A DNA stretch of 64,000 bases from NCBI RefSeq assembly GCF_020215705.1, contig NZ_JAIWNB010000009.1, forward strand, positions 186,001 to 250,000. Direction: 5' to 3'. The DNA comes from Nonomuraea aurantiaca (GTDB lineage: Bacteria > Actinomycetota > Actinomycetes > Streptosporangiales > Streptosporangiaceae). A model generated the notes under the pieces. That model was not told the origin of the DNA. It saw only the letters and a list, made by a program, of their open reading frames with translations, and searched no databases. The position numbers and the translations under genes were made by a program. This document shows positions 44,426-52,923 of this stretch, piece after piece. Positions within the stretch are counted from its first letter, which is position 1. Every line of letters begins with the position of its first letter.

Positions 44426-45000
44426 CGCACCCCCCAATCAGACCTCACGCATGGGGGTTGTCGTCGACACGAACCCGGTCTCACATTACACGAAGTATGT
44501 TTCACCACCTGATATGCACGAAAATATGGTGGTATTACAGCGAAGTCATGAACAATCCGGCCGCCGGATCTACCGTCGCCCCTGAGACACGCACCAGCGG
44601 CGACTGCGCGACAGCCTGGAGCGCCGAGCCGATGACCCGGCGCGTCGCGGCTGATCCAGAAACGCCCGGCGGACGCAATCACACAGCGCTGGAGCGCCCA
44701 TCGGGGAAATTGATCAGCCCATTCACGCAGCCGAATAATTGCCGCGACAAAGGAATTGTCAACACACCTGCACAAACAACGGTGCGGCAAACTCAGCTCC
44801 GATAACCACTACTCCCGAGCTGAGCTTCCTATTCAAATCCCTTAGCACTTGATCACCATTAGCACTAAATGTCCGATCAGTCCGTATTTATCGGTGTATC
44901 ACCGTGTGGACAAACTTCAGCTTGTAGCCATATGTGGGCCCCGCCTGGCTAAAGGGTGTTTTATCCCCAAAGGGAGCGAGGAACGCTCGTTGGAGTGAAC
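44426..45000. other. Long AT-richer intergenic region before NlpC/P60 gene
   Basis: A 575-bp gap, clearly lower in GC than the surroundings (especially 44745-44900). It holds the promoters of the STAS gene and the NlpC/P60 gene. Because NlpC/P60 genes of actinomycetes often follow a c-di-AMP (ydaO) riboswitch, the 44850-45000 leader was read for that motif, but the conserved core could not be recognised. Short repeats (AGCGAGGAACGCT near 44977) could form a small hairpin just before the ribosome site. No ORF supported. Confidence 0.5.
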
Positions 45001-45729
45001 GTGAAACGGGCTCTGCTGCTGACGGTCCTGGCCTGCGGCTCGCTCGCGACGCCGGACGTCGGCACCGCCACGGCCGGCGTCCGGCAGACATGCGAGAAGG
45101 GCACCAGGCGCTGCGCCCAGCCAGCGGCGACCGGCCGTACGACAGCCGGCCGCGAGGCGGCAGGTGGCGTCGCTGTGCGGGCCGCGCTGGGCATGCTCGG
45201 CGTCCCCTATTCGTGGGGCGGCGGCGGACCCCAGGGCCCCGGCTACGGCATCGGACACGGCAAGAAGACCAAGGGCTTCGACTGCTCGGGCCTCACGGAG
45301 TACGCCTGGGCGAGCGCGGGCGTGTCGATCGGCACGACGACGCACGAGCAGTGGCGGTCAGGGGCCAGGGTGCCCAAGAACCAGGTCGCGCCGGGGGACC
45401 TCGTCTTCTACGACAGCAAACCGCGACGCCAGGGACCAGAGCACGTGGGGCTGGCCGTGGACGGCACGCGAATCGTCGACGCTCCGTTCACCGGGGAGGT
45501 CGTCCGCCTCGACCCGCTGAACAAGCCGCATTTCATGGGGGTGGTCCGGCCCGGAACCGTCCGTCCCGACAGCACGCAGTCGAGTAGCGCGCATCCCATC
45601 AGCGGGCCTTCCGAGGGCGCGCGTTCCGCTAGGCGCGAGCAGTCCGCCAGGCACGGGCATTCCGGCGGCAGGCGGGGCCATTCCGCTAAGGGCGGGCGGA
45701 AGGGGAGCACCTCGCGACCCGGGTCGTGA
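45001..45729 (+). CDS. Secreted NlpC/P60 family peptidoglycan hydrolase
   Basis: A 242-residue exported cysteine peptidase. Signal peptide VKRALLLTVLACGSLATPDV with cleavage near residue 25; NlpC/P60 domain about 55-170: ALGMLGVPYSWGGGGP, catalytic Cys in KGFDCSGLTEYAW, His in EHVGLAVDG, third residue in DAPFTGE. It cleaves stem-peptide bonds in the wall. The C-terminal 70 residues are Ser/Arg/His/Gly-rich (SARREQSARHGHSGGRRGHS), a basic tail that may bind wall polymers. GTG chosen because TTGGAG lies 6 nt upstream. Confidence 0.9.
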   Translation: MKRALLLTVLACGSLATPDVGTATAGVRQTCEKGTRRCAQPAATGRTTAGREAAGGVAVRAALGMLGVPYSWGGGGPQGPGYGIGHGKKTKGFDCSGLTEYAWASAGVSIGTTTHEQWRSGARVPKNQVAPGDLVFYDSKPRRQGPEHVGLAVDGTRIVDAPFTGEVVRLDPLNKPHFMGVVRPGTVRPDSTQSSSAHPISGPSEGARSARREQSARHGHSGGRRGHSAKGGRKGSTSRPGS

Positions 45730-45925
45730 TCGCGATCGTGACCCGGGCCGCTCGGCGTTCCGTCTCGGTGCGCATCCGAGCGGATTCCGTGGCCTCGCGA
45801 GTATCCACGGAGATGGTTCAGGCGGATCGCACAAGTGTCGATCCGGCGGAAGGTGCGGCCGGCAGCCCTACGGCATGTGCTCGTGGAGCCGGGAGCGGAC
45901 CCTCCCGCCTGTACGGCGATCGGTG

Positions 45926-46159
45926 TCAGTGGTTGTTCAGCAGGTTGACGTTGACGTCCTGCAGGTTCGCGGTGACCGGAACGTTGGTGTACTTGGCCGT
46001 GTCGCTCACCGCGGTGAGGTCGTCCAGGGTGCTGAGCTGGCTCAGCAGGGACGGACCGCCGTTGTAGGGGTTCGGGCCGACGTCGGCCGAAGCCGCAGAG
46101 ACGCAGAAACCGAGAGCGGCGCCCGCGATGGCTGCACCGGCGAGAATGCGACGGATCAT
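45926..46159 (-). CDS. Small secreted protein (77 aa), unknown
   Basis: Strong GGAGGAA site 7 nt before the ATG. MIRRILAGAAIAGAALGFCV to ASA is a signal peptide; the mature 50 residues (DVGPNPYNGGPSLLSQLSTL, then NVPVTANLQDVNVNLLNNH) are polar with Asn/Val-rich beta-type periodicity, somewhat like small surface proteins of aerial-hyphae-forming actinomycetes, but no chaplin or rodlin signature was seen. Function unknown. Confidence 0.7.
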   Translation of the reverse strand: MIRRILAGAAIAGAALGFCVSAASADVGPNPYNGGPSLLSQLSTLDDLTAVSDTAKYTNVPVTANLQDVNVNLLNNH

Positions 46160-46559
46160 GTTTGTTTCCTCCGTTTGATGGGCGCGGAATTCCCGGCGCC
46201 TTAGTCGTTTGTGCAGGGCTGTGAAGGTGCCGCCAATAACAATCGCGGCAGCCGATCGATGTCGCAACCCAAAACGCCTGCTCGCGGTCAAGGAGTTACC
46301 TCGTTTTCTTGGTATTCCATTTTCCCCTCCCACCGGCCGGTGAAGGGCATATGCGCTTGCGTCGTACGCGGTCAAACGAGTTTCATTTATCCGCGCATCG
46401 AGAATGATTGGCTTATCGCGCGGGCCGGTTTAGCAAGGATCACCCCGGGCTTGGCACCACTACGCCGAACGGAGTAACGCGGTCGCCGCCCGTGGTAGGA
46501 CGTCCGGGACGAATCCACCGGTCAGGATGGCCCGGAGTCCGCGAATCCGGAGGTGAACG
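46160..46559. other. Intergenic region upstream of small membrane ORF
   Basis: 400 bp between the divergent small secreted gene and the 57-residue ORF. Lower GC in 46230-46440, presumably promoters. No ORF, repeat or RNA feature recognised. Confidence 0.4.
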
Positions 46560-46733
46560 GTGGTCGGGATAACGCATCGGGTCGCACAGCCGCGGGTACG
46601 CAAGGGCGTACTCGTCGTTCACGTCATCGCCTCGGTCGCGTTGCTCGGCGAGGTGTGGGGGCTCGTCGTGCTGAACACCGTGGCGACGGGTGCGATACGT
46701 CCATGGCAAAGCTGCGGGGGGCGGGTGCTGTAG
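46560..46733 (+). CDS. 57-residue single-TM membrane ORF
   Basis: GTG preceded by GGAGG at 7-nt spacing. Encodes a short basic N terminus (ITHRVAQPRVRKG), one transmembrane helix (VLVVHVIASVALLGEVWGLV) and a short tail ending GGRVL. The helix resembles the first span of larger actinobacterial membrane proteins with a VxHVxAS motif, so it could be the truncated start of such a gene. The strong ribosome site argues for translation. Confidence 0.5.
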   Translation: MVGITHRVAQPRVRKGVLVVHVIASVALLGEVWGLVVLNTVATGAIRPWQSCGGRVL

Positions 46734-46742
46734 AAAATGGCC

Positions 46743-47093
46743 ATGAATGCTGATCTGCCGGAGCTCGTGCGGGTGGCCCATGAGCGGGCGGAAGAGGTCG
46801 GGTTCGACTACTCCTGCGATCCGGACGTCGGGCAGTTGCTCGCCGTGCTGGCCGCCCGGGTGCCGGAAGGTGGCCGGATCCTGGAGATCGGCACCGGGCT
46901 AGGCGCGCGGGTCGGGTGGCTGGTCAGCGGGCTCGGGCCGAGGACCGACGTCACGGTGACGACGATCGAGAGCGACCCCGAACGGGCCGGGCTCGCCGCT
47001 CAGGGCTGGCCGGAGTTCGTCGACCCGCGCGTCGGCGACGCGGCGGTCGAGCTGGCGCACGGCTCCGGCGTCATCCTGGCCACGGCCCGCTGA
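46743..47093 (+). pseudogene. Truncated class I SAM-dependent methyltransferase
   Basis: About 116 residues: the N-terminal half of an O-methyltransferase-like protein with YSCDPDVGQLLAVLAARVPEG, motif I ILEIGTGLGARVGWLVSG and motif II TTIESDPERAGLAAQG. After VDPRVGDAAVELAHGSG the frame ends at GVILATAR, whereas family members continue for about another 90 residues. The SAM site is present but the catalytic half is lost; most likely a decaying gene. No ribosome site at the start. Confidence 0.6.
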
Positions 47094-47108
47094 ACCGTCC
47101 CAAGACGG

Positions 47109-47561
47109 CTACGCGCGCGGCGGTTCGCTCAGTCGCTCCAGGGCGGCGGAGAGCCGCTGGAGCGCCTCCAGGCTTTCGCGCGTCGCCGCAGGCCCCAGCT
47201 CGGCCAGCAGCCGGTCGGCGAGGTCCTGGTGGCCTGGGACGATCTGGCCGATCGCCGCCCGCCCGTCCGGCGTCAGCCGCAGCAGCTTGGCCCTGCGGTG
47301 CGCGGGATTGGGCTGGTATTCGGCGAGCCCCTTCTCGACCATCAGGTCGGCGATCCGCTGCACGCCCTGGCGGGTCATGCCCATCACCCTGGCGATGCCG
47401 GCGACGGGCAGCGGGTCGTGCACGATCGCGCCGAGCACCTGCCACCAGGCCGCCGTCAGCCCCACGGGCCTGGCCAGCCCCTCGGCGACCTCCATGAACT
47501 GGCCGTTGAGCCGGAAGGCGGTCAGCGCGGTCGCCGCCAGCAGCTCGCTCGCCTCGCTCAT
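47109..47561 (-). CDS. MarR family transcriptional regulator
   Basis: A 150-residue MarR protein with winged helix: LTAAWWQVLGAIVHDPLPVAGIARVMGMTRQGVQRIADLMVEKGL, wing NPAHRRAKLLRLTPDG, and dimerisation helices at both ends. It is the distal gene of an operon with the DJ-1-like gene, separated by an 18-codon minicistron created by a tandem duplication. The long inverted repeat at 48228-48262, in front of the operon, is the obvious operator. Confidence 0.93.
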   Translation of the reverse strand: MSEASELLAATALTAFRLNGQFMEVAEGLARPVGLTAAWWQVLGAIVHDPLPVAGIARVMGMTRQGVQRIADLMVEKGLAEYQPNPAHRRAKLLRLTPDGRAAIGQIVPGHQDLADRLLAELGPAATRESLEALQRLSAALERLSEPPRA

Positions 47562-47626
47562 GCCGCCATCAGCGCCTCAAAGGTGGCCGAGAGCGGCCCA
47601 CTCGCCTCGCTCATGCCGCCATCAGC
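47548..47626. repeat. 53-bp tandem duplication between DJ-1 and MarR genes
   Basis: A 26-bp perfect core occurs at 47548-47573 and again at 47601-47626 (offset 53), with similar flanks. Each copy carries the DJ-1 C-terminal codons, a TGA and the overlapping ATG of MarR. Confidence 0.85.
47558..47614 (-). CDS. 18-residue minicistron created by the duplication
   Basis: The DJ-1 TGA overlaps an ATG (ATGA) that opens MSEASGPLSATFEALMAA and ends in a TGA overlapping the MarR ATG (ATGA). Its first residues copy the MarR start and its last (FEALMAA) copy the DJ-1 end (FEVLMAA). It may keep translational coupling between the two genes; no independent function is implied. Confidence 0.5.
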   Translation of the reverse strand: MSEASGPLSATFEALMAA

Positions 47627-48228
47627 ACCTCGAAGGCCGACGCGTCGCTCTTGGCGAACAGTCTGAACCAGGCGTCGAGGACCTTCGGCTCGTAGACGTC
47701 GAGGCGGCGGAAGGCCTCGCGGGCGAACGCCACCGGCTCCGTGGGCCCCGCCGTGATGAGGTCGCCGCCCGTGACCGCGTCGGCCTCGATGTAGCGGCCC
47801 GAGCCGGCATAGCCGTCCTGCGCCTCCAGATAGTGCACGGCGGCACTGGTGTGGTCACGGTCGTCGAGCAGCCCCTCGCGGGCGAGCCCCCCGGTGGCAC
47901 CGCAGATCGCCGCCACCGGGACGCCCGCGTCGAGGAACTCCCTGGCCATGCGGGCGAACGGCGCGAGCTCGTCGCCCAGGTCCCACAGGTAGGCGCCGGG
48001 CAGGATCAGCAGCGCGCTGTCGGCCGGGGAGAGCTGGTCGAGCGCGAGGTCCGGGGTGACACGCGCGCCGCCCATCGTGGTGATCGCCTCGGTGCCGGGG
48101 CCGACCGTGACGACCTCGAAGCCCCCCGGGTCACGCTGGTAACGCCCGTTTCGGAGGTGGGCGGTCAGGTGACCGGTCTCCCAGTCGGCGAGCGTGTCGT
48201 AAACGGCGTGGTGAACGATGCGCTTCAT
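47611..48228 (-). CDS. DJ-1/PfpI family protein
   Basis: A 205-residue class I glutamine-amidotransferase-fold protein: LILPGAYLWD (acidic residue region), nucleophile Cys in PVAAICGATGGLAREGLL, and a late YIEADAVTGGDLITAGP typical of DJ-1/PfpI. Members act as glyoxalases, chaperones or hydrolases in stress. The ATG has no ribosome site and lies at the edge of a large inverted repeat, so the mRNA may be leaderless. MarR gene downstream in the same operon. Confidence 0.9.
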   Translation of the reverse strand: MKRIVHHAVYDTLADWETGHLTAHLRNGRYQRDPGGFEVVTVGPGTEAITTMGGARVTPDLALDQLSPADSALLILPGAYLWDLGDELAPFARMAREFLDAGVPVAAICGATGGLAREGLLDDRDHTSAAVHYLEAQDGYAGSGRYIEADAVTGGDLITAGPTEPVAFAREAFRRLDVYEPKVLDAWFRLFAKSDASAFEVLMAA

Positions 48229-48262
48229 GACAACATGCTGTCATTTTGACAGCATGTTGTCA
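48228..48262. promoter_or_regulatory. MarR-type operator overlapping DJ-1 start codon
   Basis: A perfect inverted repeat with 16-bp arms TGACAACATGCTGTCA (48228-48243) and TGACAGCATGTTGTCA (48247-48262), 3-nt spacer. On the minus strand TTGACA (48263-48258) sits about 32 nt from the ATG, fitting a -35 box for leaderless transcription. Binding by the operon MarR protein is inferred. Confidence 0.8.
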
Positions 48263-48288
48263 ACGCTGGAACGTGGGAGGATTAGCCC

Positions 48289-49629
48289 ATGGCAGAGATC
48301 GTCGGAGGGGGACGTCCGGTCAACGACGCCGAGCGTAGGGTGATCTCATTCCTGCGCGACTACGCGCCCGCCGACTGGCTGTTGCTGCACAACGTCGAGC
48401 TCCCGCGCGGCGAGGACGTCTTCGAGGTGGACCTGCTCGTGCTGACCGGCCACTCGCTGGTCGTCGTCGACGTCAAGGGCACCCGTGGCCGGATCGAGGT
48501 GTCGGGCACGCGCTGGTTTCCCCCGCGCAGGGAGGCGTTCGGCTCTCCCGTGACGAAGCTGCGAGGCATCGCGAAGGCGCTGAAGGGGCTGCTGGTCTCC
48601 AAGGACACACGGCTGGAGCGCGTCTACGTCGACAGCCTCGTGGTCCTCACCTCGCCCGATGCCGAGCTCGTCGATCCGGCCGGGCGCGACGCGGTCAACG
48701 TCACCACCCTCGACGGGCTGCTGGACACGCTGAGCGACGTCTCGCGGGTCAGGCGCGGGTGCAGTCACCGCATCAAGCCGTACCTCACCGGGATACTCGA
48801 CTCGCTCAACCAGACCGTACGCCGCAGCACCGCGCCGCCCAGGTTCGGCAACTGGGAGGTCGAGGAGCAGCTCGGCGGCGACGCGAAGGTGACCGAATAC
48901 CGGGCCTTCAACGCGACGCTGCCGGGCAGTGAGACCGTGCTGCTCCGGGTCTACCAGGCCGACCCGCTGGCCGACCAGGCGTCGCGGGCGGCCGAGCGGC
49001 AGCGGATCGCCAACGCCTACCAGACGCTGGCCCGCATTCCGCCGCACCCGTGCGTGGTGCGCTCGCGTGACTTCTTCGCCATCGACGACGAGAGCCGGTT
49101 CGTGCTGGTGCTCGACGACGTGCACGGCGAGGCGCTGCACCTGCGCCTGGGCACCGGCGTACGGCTCGGCGTGATCCAGGACATGCTGCGCGGCCTGGCC
49201 CACGCGCACGCCCACGGCGTCATCCACCGGGCGCTGACCCCGGCCTGCGTGCTGGTGACCGACGGGCACGCGGTGCTGACGGGGTTCGACTACGCCAAGC
49301 CCGGGGCGCGCAACTACACGGTCGCCCATGAGCTGGGCAACGTGCTCGACGCCCACTACGTGGCCCCGGAGTGCCACGAGCGGCCCGAGATGATGACGGC
49401 CGCCTCCGACGTCTACGCGGCCGGGGTGATCGCCTACCAGCTGCTCACCGGCGAGCTGCCGACCAGCGCCGACACCCAGGGTCCTGAGGTTCCCGACGTG
49501 GTGCGCAGGATGCTGGACCACTCTCCCGCCAAGCGCCCGAGCGCGGCCGAGTCTCTTGAGGCGCTGGCTGGAATGCCGCAGCGATCTCGCCTCAAGCGAT
49601 TTGTCCGTCGCATAGTGTCTGGATCATGA
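48289..49629 (+). CDS. NERD domain - pseudokinase fusion protein
   Basis: A 446-residue protein. N-terminal NERD (nuclease-related) domain, about 13-125: GEDVFEVDLLVLTGHSLVVVDVKGTRG, with the D...VxxKG restriction-type core intact. Residues about 185-435 have a kinase fold (WEVEEQLGGD, VYAAGVIAYQLLTGELPT) but the catalytic residues are gone: the VAIK Lys is Arg (VLLRVYQ), HRD reads HRALTPACV, and DFG is replaced by GFDYAKP. A GGGAGG site precedes the ATG. NERD-kinase fusions occur in phage-defence and DNA-processing proteins such as PglW; whether this short dead-kinase form does so is unknown. The stop overlaps the GNAT gene (ATGA). Confidence 0.87.
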   Translation: MAEIVGGGRPVNDAERRVISFLRDYAPADWLLLHNVELPRGEDVFEVDLLVLTGHSLVVVDVKGTRGRIEVSGTRWFPPRREAFGSPVTKLRGIAKALKGLLVSKDTRLERVYVDSLVVLTSPDAELVDPAGRDAVNVTTLDGLLDTLSDVSRVRRGCSHRIKPYLTGILDSLNQTVRRSTAPPRFGNWEVEEQLGGDAKVTEYRAFNATLPGSETVLLRVYQADPLADQASRAAERQRIANAYQTLARIPPHPCVVRSRDFFAIDDESRFVLVLDDVHGEALHLRLGTGVRLGVIQDMLRGLAHAHAHGVIHRALTPACVLVTDGHAVLTGFDYAKPGARNYTVAHELGNVLDAHYVAPECHERPEMMTAASDVYAAGVIAYQLLTGELPTSADTQGPEVPDVVRRMLDHSPAKRPSAAESLEALAGMPQRSRLKRFVRRIVSGS

Positions 49630-50144
49630 CGAGTGAGCTTCGTCCCGTGACCGAGAGCGATCTGCCCTTCCTCAACCGGCTGTTCAACGACCAGGAGAGC
49701 ACGGGCCTCCATCAGTGGTACGGCTGGCAGGATCCCCACCGCCTCCGCCGGCGCTGGGAGGACAACGGGATGCTCAACGACGACGGCGGCATGCTGCTGA
49801 TCGCCGAGGGCGAGCACCGCGTTGGTTTGATGTCCTGGAGCAAGCAGATGACCTCCAGCATCTCCTACTGCTGGGAGATGGGGCTCATCGTGGCGCCCGA
49901 GTTTCGCGGCAAGGGCCACGGCACGCGGGCCCAGCGGCTCCTGGTGCGCTACCTGTTCGACCATTCGCCGGTCAACCGGGTCCAGGCGTCGACCGAGGTG
50001 AGCAACCTGGCCGAGCAGCGCTCCCTGGAGAAGGCCGGGTTCACCAGGGAGGGCGTCCTGCGCGGAGGCGGCTTTCGCGCAGGTGAGTGGCACGACGGCG
50101 TGATGTACAGCGTGATCCGCGCGGACCTCGACCCGCGGGCCTAG
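49626..50144 (+). CDS. GNAT family N-acetyltransferase (RimJ/RimL-like)
   Basis: A 172-residue acetyltransferase with acetyl-CoA loop VAPEFRGKGHGTRAQRLLV (R/Q-x-x-G-x-G/A as RGKGHG) and the late EKAGFTREGVLR typical of RimJ/RimL-type enzymes that acetylate protein N termini or small amines. It starts inside the stop of the NERD-pseudokinase gene. Convergent with the SARP gene, sharing the 4-bp CTAG stop overlap. Confidence 0.9.
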   Translation: MTSELRPVTESDLPFLNRLFNDQESTGLHQWYGWQDPHRLRRRWEDNGMLNDDGGMLLIAEGEHRVGLMSWSKQMTSSISYCWEMGLIVAPEFRGKGHGTRAQRLLVRYLFDHSPVNRVQASTEVSNLAEQRSLEKAGFTREGVLRGGGFRAGEWHDGVMYSVIRADLDPRA

Positions 50145-52810
50145 GCGGGCAGGCTGCGGCGCAGCACGGTGGCGTGGTTGAGATAGTCGAGTGCCAGCCC
50201 GGTGCGCCCGGCCGAGTGGTGCACCTCGCCCAGCATCTGCGTGCTCGACGCCTCCCCGCTCCGGTCTCCGAGTGCCTGGAAGATCTCCAGTGACCGCTCA
50301 AGCCCCGCGGAGGCCGGTGCCCACTCCCCACGGGCCGCCTGCAGCCCGGCGAGGCTCTGGAGGGCGTACGCGCCGCAGTGCCGGTCTCCGAGTGACTCGA
50401 AGATGTCGAGCGCGTGCCGGTGGAAGGACATGGCCTTGTGCAGGTTGCCCATCTGCAGGCAGACGCAGCCCTCGCGGTGGGCGTCGCCGAGCTCCTGAGC
50501 CAGCCGCATGGCCTGGCCCAGGGATTCCGACGCCAGGGCCAGGTCGCCCGACTTGAGGCAGACCCGGCCGATGGCCTGCCTGGCGAACGCCTCGCCGTGC
50601 GGGTCGTCCGCCGCCAGGAACATGGCCAGGGCGCGCTTGAAGTGCCCGAGCGACTGGGCGTGCCTGCCCCTGAACTGGCTCACCGCCCCGAGCCCGCAGA
50701 TCGAGGTCGCCTCCGCCCGCAGGTCGCCGATGTCGTGGAAGAGCCGGCGGGATCGGGTGAAGTCCTCGACGGCCTCCTCGTACCGGTCCTGGTAGAGAGA
50801 GACCTGGGCCAGGCCGCGCAGCATGGCGGCCTCTCCGTACGTGTCGCCGGACGCGCGGGCGGCACCGAGGGCGACGGTGTGGGTACGCTCCCACGTGTCG
50901 AGATGGCAGTGCAGGTCCAAGTAGGGGACCATCGCGGCGGCCAGCCCCCAGGCCGACTCGGCCAGACCGGCCTCCGCGGCGACGCTCACGGCCCCGACCA
51001 GCGTCTCGTGCTCAGCCTCGAACCACCCCAGCGGGTCGGAGGTCAGGCGGTCGAGCGTCTGCTCGGGCAGCCGCCAGCGCGGCGCCCTGGCGGCGGTGAG
51101 GCTGAAGACGGTGGTGGGCAGCCGGGCCATGGCGTGCTCGGTGGTCGCGGTCCAGGCGGCGAGCACCCTGGTCAGGCCGGTACGGTCGGAGCCGCGTTCG
51201 AGCGCGTGGCGGCGGATCAGATCGGGCACCCGGTAACGCGGCTGGCCCACCGGGTCGGTGCCGACCAGCTCCAGCAGGTTGACGTCCACCAGCAGGTCGG
51301 TGACGTCGTCGGCGCGGTGCCTGTCGAGTGCGGCGTCGATCACCCAGCCGGGCTGGGCCACCGCGCCCAGGAGGCCGAGCGTGCCCAGCGTACGGGCGGC
51401 GTCGTCGGGCAGGTGGCGGTAACTGCGGTCGAGGCAGACCCGCACCTCTTTCAGCTCGCTCAGCCGGTCGTCGTCCAGCCGCTGCCTAAGCACCGAGAGC
51501 GACCAGCCCGGCCGGGCCGCCAGCCGCGATCCGGCGCTCCGCACGGCCACCGGCAGGCGTCCGCACGCCTCCACGATCGCGAGGGCCGCCTCATGCTCGC
51601 GGGACACCCGATCCGTGCCGATGATCCTGCCGAGCAGCGTCAGCGCGTCGTGCGCGGACAGCTCTCCGAGGTCGACCTGGATCGAGCCGGGTAACTCCGT
51701 GATCCGGCGCCGGCTGGTCACGATGACGGCGCAGTCGTTCCCGGGCAGCAGCGGCCGTACCTGGGCGGCGTCGAGCGCGTCGTCGAGCAGTACGAGCATC
51801 GGCTGCTTGGAGAGCATCGACCGGAACAGCGCCGAGCGCTCGTGGATCGTCGGCGGCGGCGCGTCCACGCCGAGCGCCCGGAGCGCCTCGGCCAGCAGGT
51901 CGGCCGGCTCTCTGCCGTCGAGTTCCAGATAGAGCTGCCCGCCGGGGAAGGCGTCCCGCAGGCCATGGGCGGCATGTACGGCCAGCGCCGACTTCCCGGC
52001 CCCCGGCGAACCGGAGACGACCGCGATGGAGAAGGGCCTGGTCAGCAGGGCCAGCTCGTCGGCCCGGCCGGTGAAGTCGGGCAGATCCGGCGGCAGCTGC
52101 CGGGGCGCGACCGGCGGGGCCTCGTCGGCCAGGATCGACTCGTGGGCGCGCCGCAGGTCGGCGCCCGGCTCCACGCCGAGCTCGTCGACCAGCTGGGCGC
52201 GGATCGTGGCGTAGGCCCGCAGCGCCTCGGCCTTGCGGCCGGCCCGGTTCAGCGCCAGGACGAGACGGCTCCACAGGTCTTCCCGGTAGGGGTGCTCCAC
52301 CAGCAGCCCGCGCAGCTGGGTGATCGCCCCGGCGTGATCGCCGCTCTCGATCCGCTGGCCGATCAGCTCTTCGGCGGCGCGCAGCCGTACTTCGTTGAGC
52401 GGTTCGAGGCGGCGGTCCCAGAGCGGGCTGCCCGGCAGGTCGGCCAGCGGCGCCCCGCGCCAGAGCGCGAGCGCGTCGGCGAAACGGGCCTGCGCGACCA
52501 GCTCCTCGAACGCGAGCAGGTCCAGCGCGCCGTCCGGTACGTCGATGGCGTAGCCGGAGCCGTCGCCGCGCAGGTACTCGGCACCGAGGTCCGTCCGTAA
52601 GGAGCTGACATACGTGCGTAAGTTCGCCTGTGCGGAGCGTGGCGGCCGATCGGGCCAGAGCACCTCGACCAGCTGGTCGGCGCCGACGATACGGCCGCTC
52701 TCCAGCAACAGCGTGGCTAGCAGGATCCTCGGCTTCTTGCCGGAGATCCGTACGGACCGTCCCGACGATCGGACTTCCAACGGCCCAAGTACATGAAAGG
52801 TGACCGACAT
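50141..52810 (-). CDS. SARP/AfsR family transcriptional activator (BTAD-NB-ARC-TPR)
   Basis: An 889-residue regulator. Order: OmpR-type winged helix (residues 1-90: FHVLGPLEVRSSGRSVRI, ANLRTYVSSLRTDLG), bacterial transcriptional activation domain (95-230: LEPLNEVRLRAAEELI, AGRKAEALRAYATIRAQLVDELGVEPG), STAND NTPase (Walker A GSPGAGKSALA, Walker B MLVLLDDAL, VTSRRR), and C-terminal TPRs (from about 620). SARPs activate secondary-metabolite clusters; the ATPase/TPR part senses signals. The target cluster is not identifiable here; the nearest biosynthetic locus is 6 kb away (geosmin) and the lasso cluster 47 kb away. Confidence 0.95.
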   Translation of the reverse strand: MSVTFHVLGPLEVRSSGRSVRISGKKPRILLATLLLESGRIVGADQLVEVLWPDRPPRSAQANLRTYVSSLRTDLGAEYLRGDGSGYAIDVPDGALDLLAFEELVAQARFADALALWRGAPLADLPGSPLWDRRLEPLNEVRLRAAEELIGQRIESGDHAGAITQLRGLLVEHPYREDLWSRLVLALNRAGRKAEALRAYATIRAQLVDELGVEPGADLRRAHESILADEAPPVAPRQLPPDLPDFTGRADELALLTRPFSIAVVSGSPGAGKSALAVHAAHGLRDAFPGGQLYLELDGREPADLLAEALRALGVDAPPPTIHERSALFRSMLSKQPMLVLLDDALDAAQVRPLLPGNDCAVIVTSRRRITELPGSIQVDLGELSAHDALTLLGRIIGTDRVSREHEAALAIVEACGRLPVAVRSAGSRLAARPGWSLSVLRQRLDDDRLSELKEVRVCLDRSYRHLPDDAARTLGTLGLLGAVAQPGWVIDAALDRHRADDVTDLLVDVNLLELVGTDPVGQPRYRVPDLIRRHALERGSDRTGLTRVLAAWTATTEHAMARLPTTVFSLTAARAPRWRLPEQTLDRLTSDPLGWFEAEHETLVGAVSVAAEAGLAESAWGLAAAMVPYLDLHCHLDTWERTHTVALGAARASGDTYGEAAMLRGLAQVSLYQDRYEEAVEDFTRSRRLFHDIGDLRAEATSICGLGAVSQFRGRHAQSLGHFKRALAMFLAADDPHGEAFARQAIGRVCLKSGDLALASESLGQAMRLAQELGDAHREGCVCLQMGNLHKAMSFHRHALDIFESLGDRHCGAYALQSLAGLQAARGEWAPASAGLERSLEIFQALGDRSGEASSTQMLGEVHHSAGRTGLALDYLNHATVLRRSLPA

Positions 52811-52923
52811 GGTGCATCAGCTCCTCTTTAGAGGCCTGACCACCTTTTGTATCGGTTCTGGACGATTCTTGTGCGCCGAATGCCGACCCTGGTCCCAGAG
52901 ATCCCATTCGAAAGGATCATCAC

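Noticed and set aside
44850..45000. Possible ydaO/c-di-AMP riboswitch before the NlpC/P60 gene
   Set aside because: The genomic context fits, but the conserved core sequences could not be found by eye. A covariance-model search with Rfam ydaO-yuaA would decide.
45926..46159. Chaplin or rodlin
   Set aside because: The size and secretion fit, but the chaplin Gly/Cys pattern and rodlin Asn/Gln repeats are not present.
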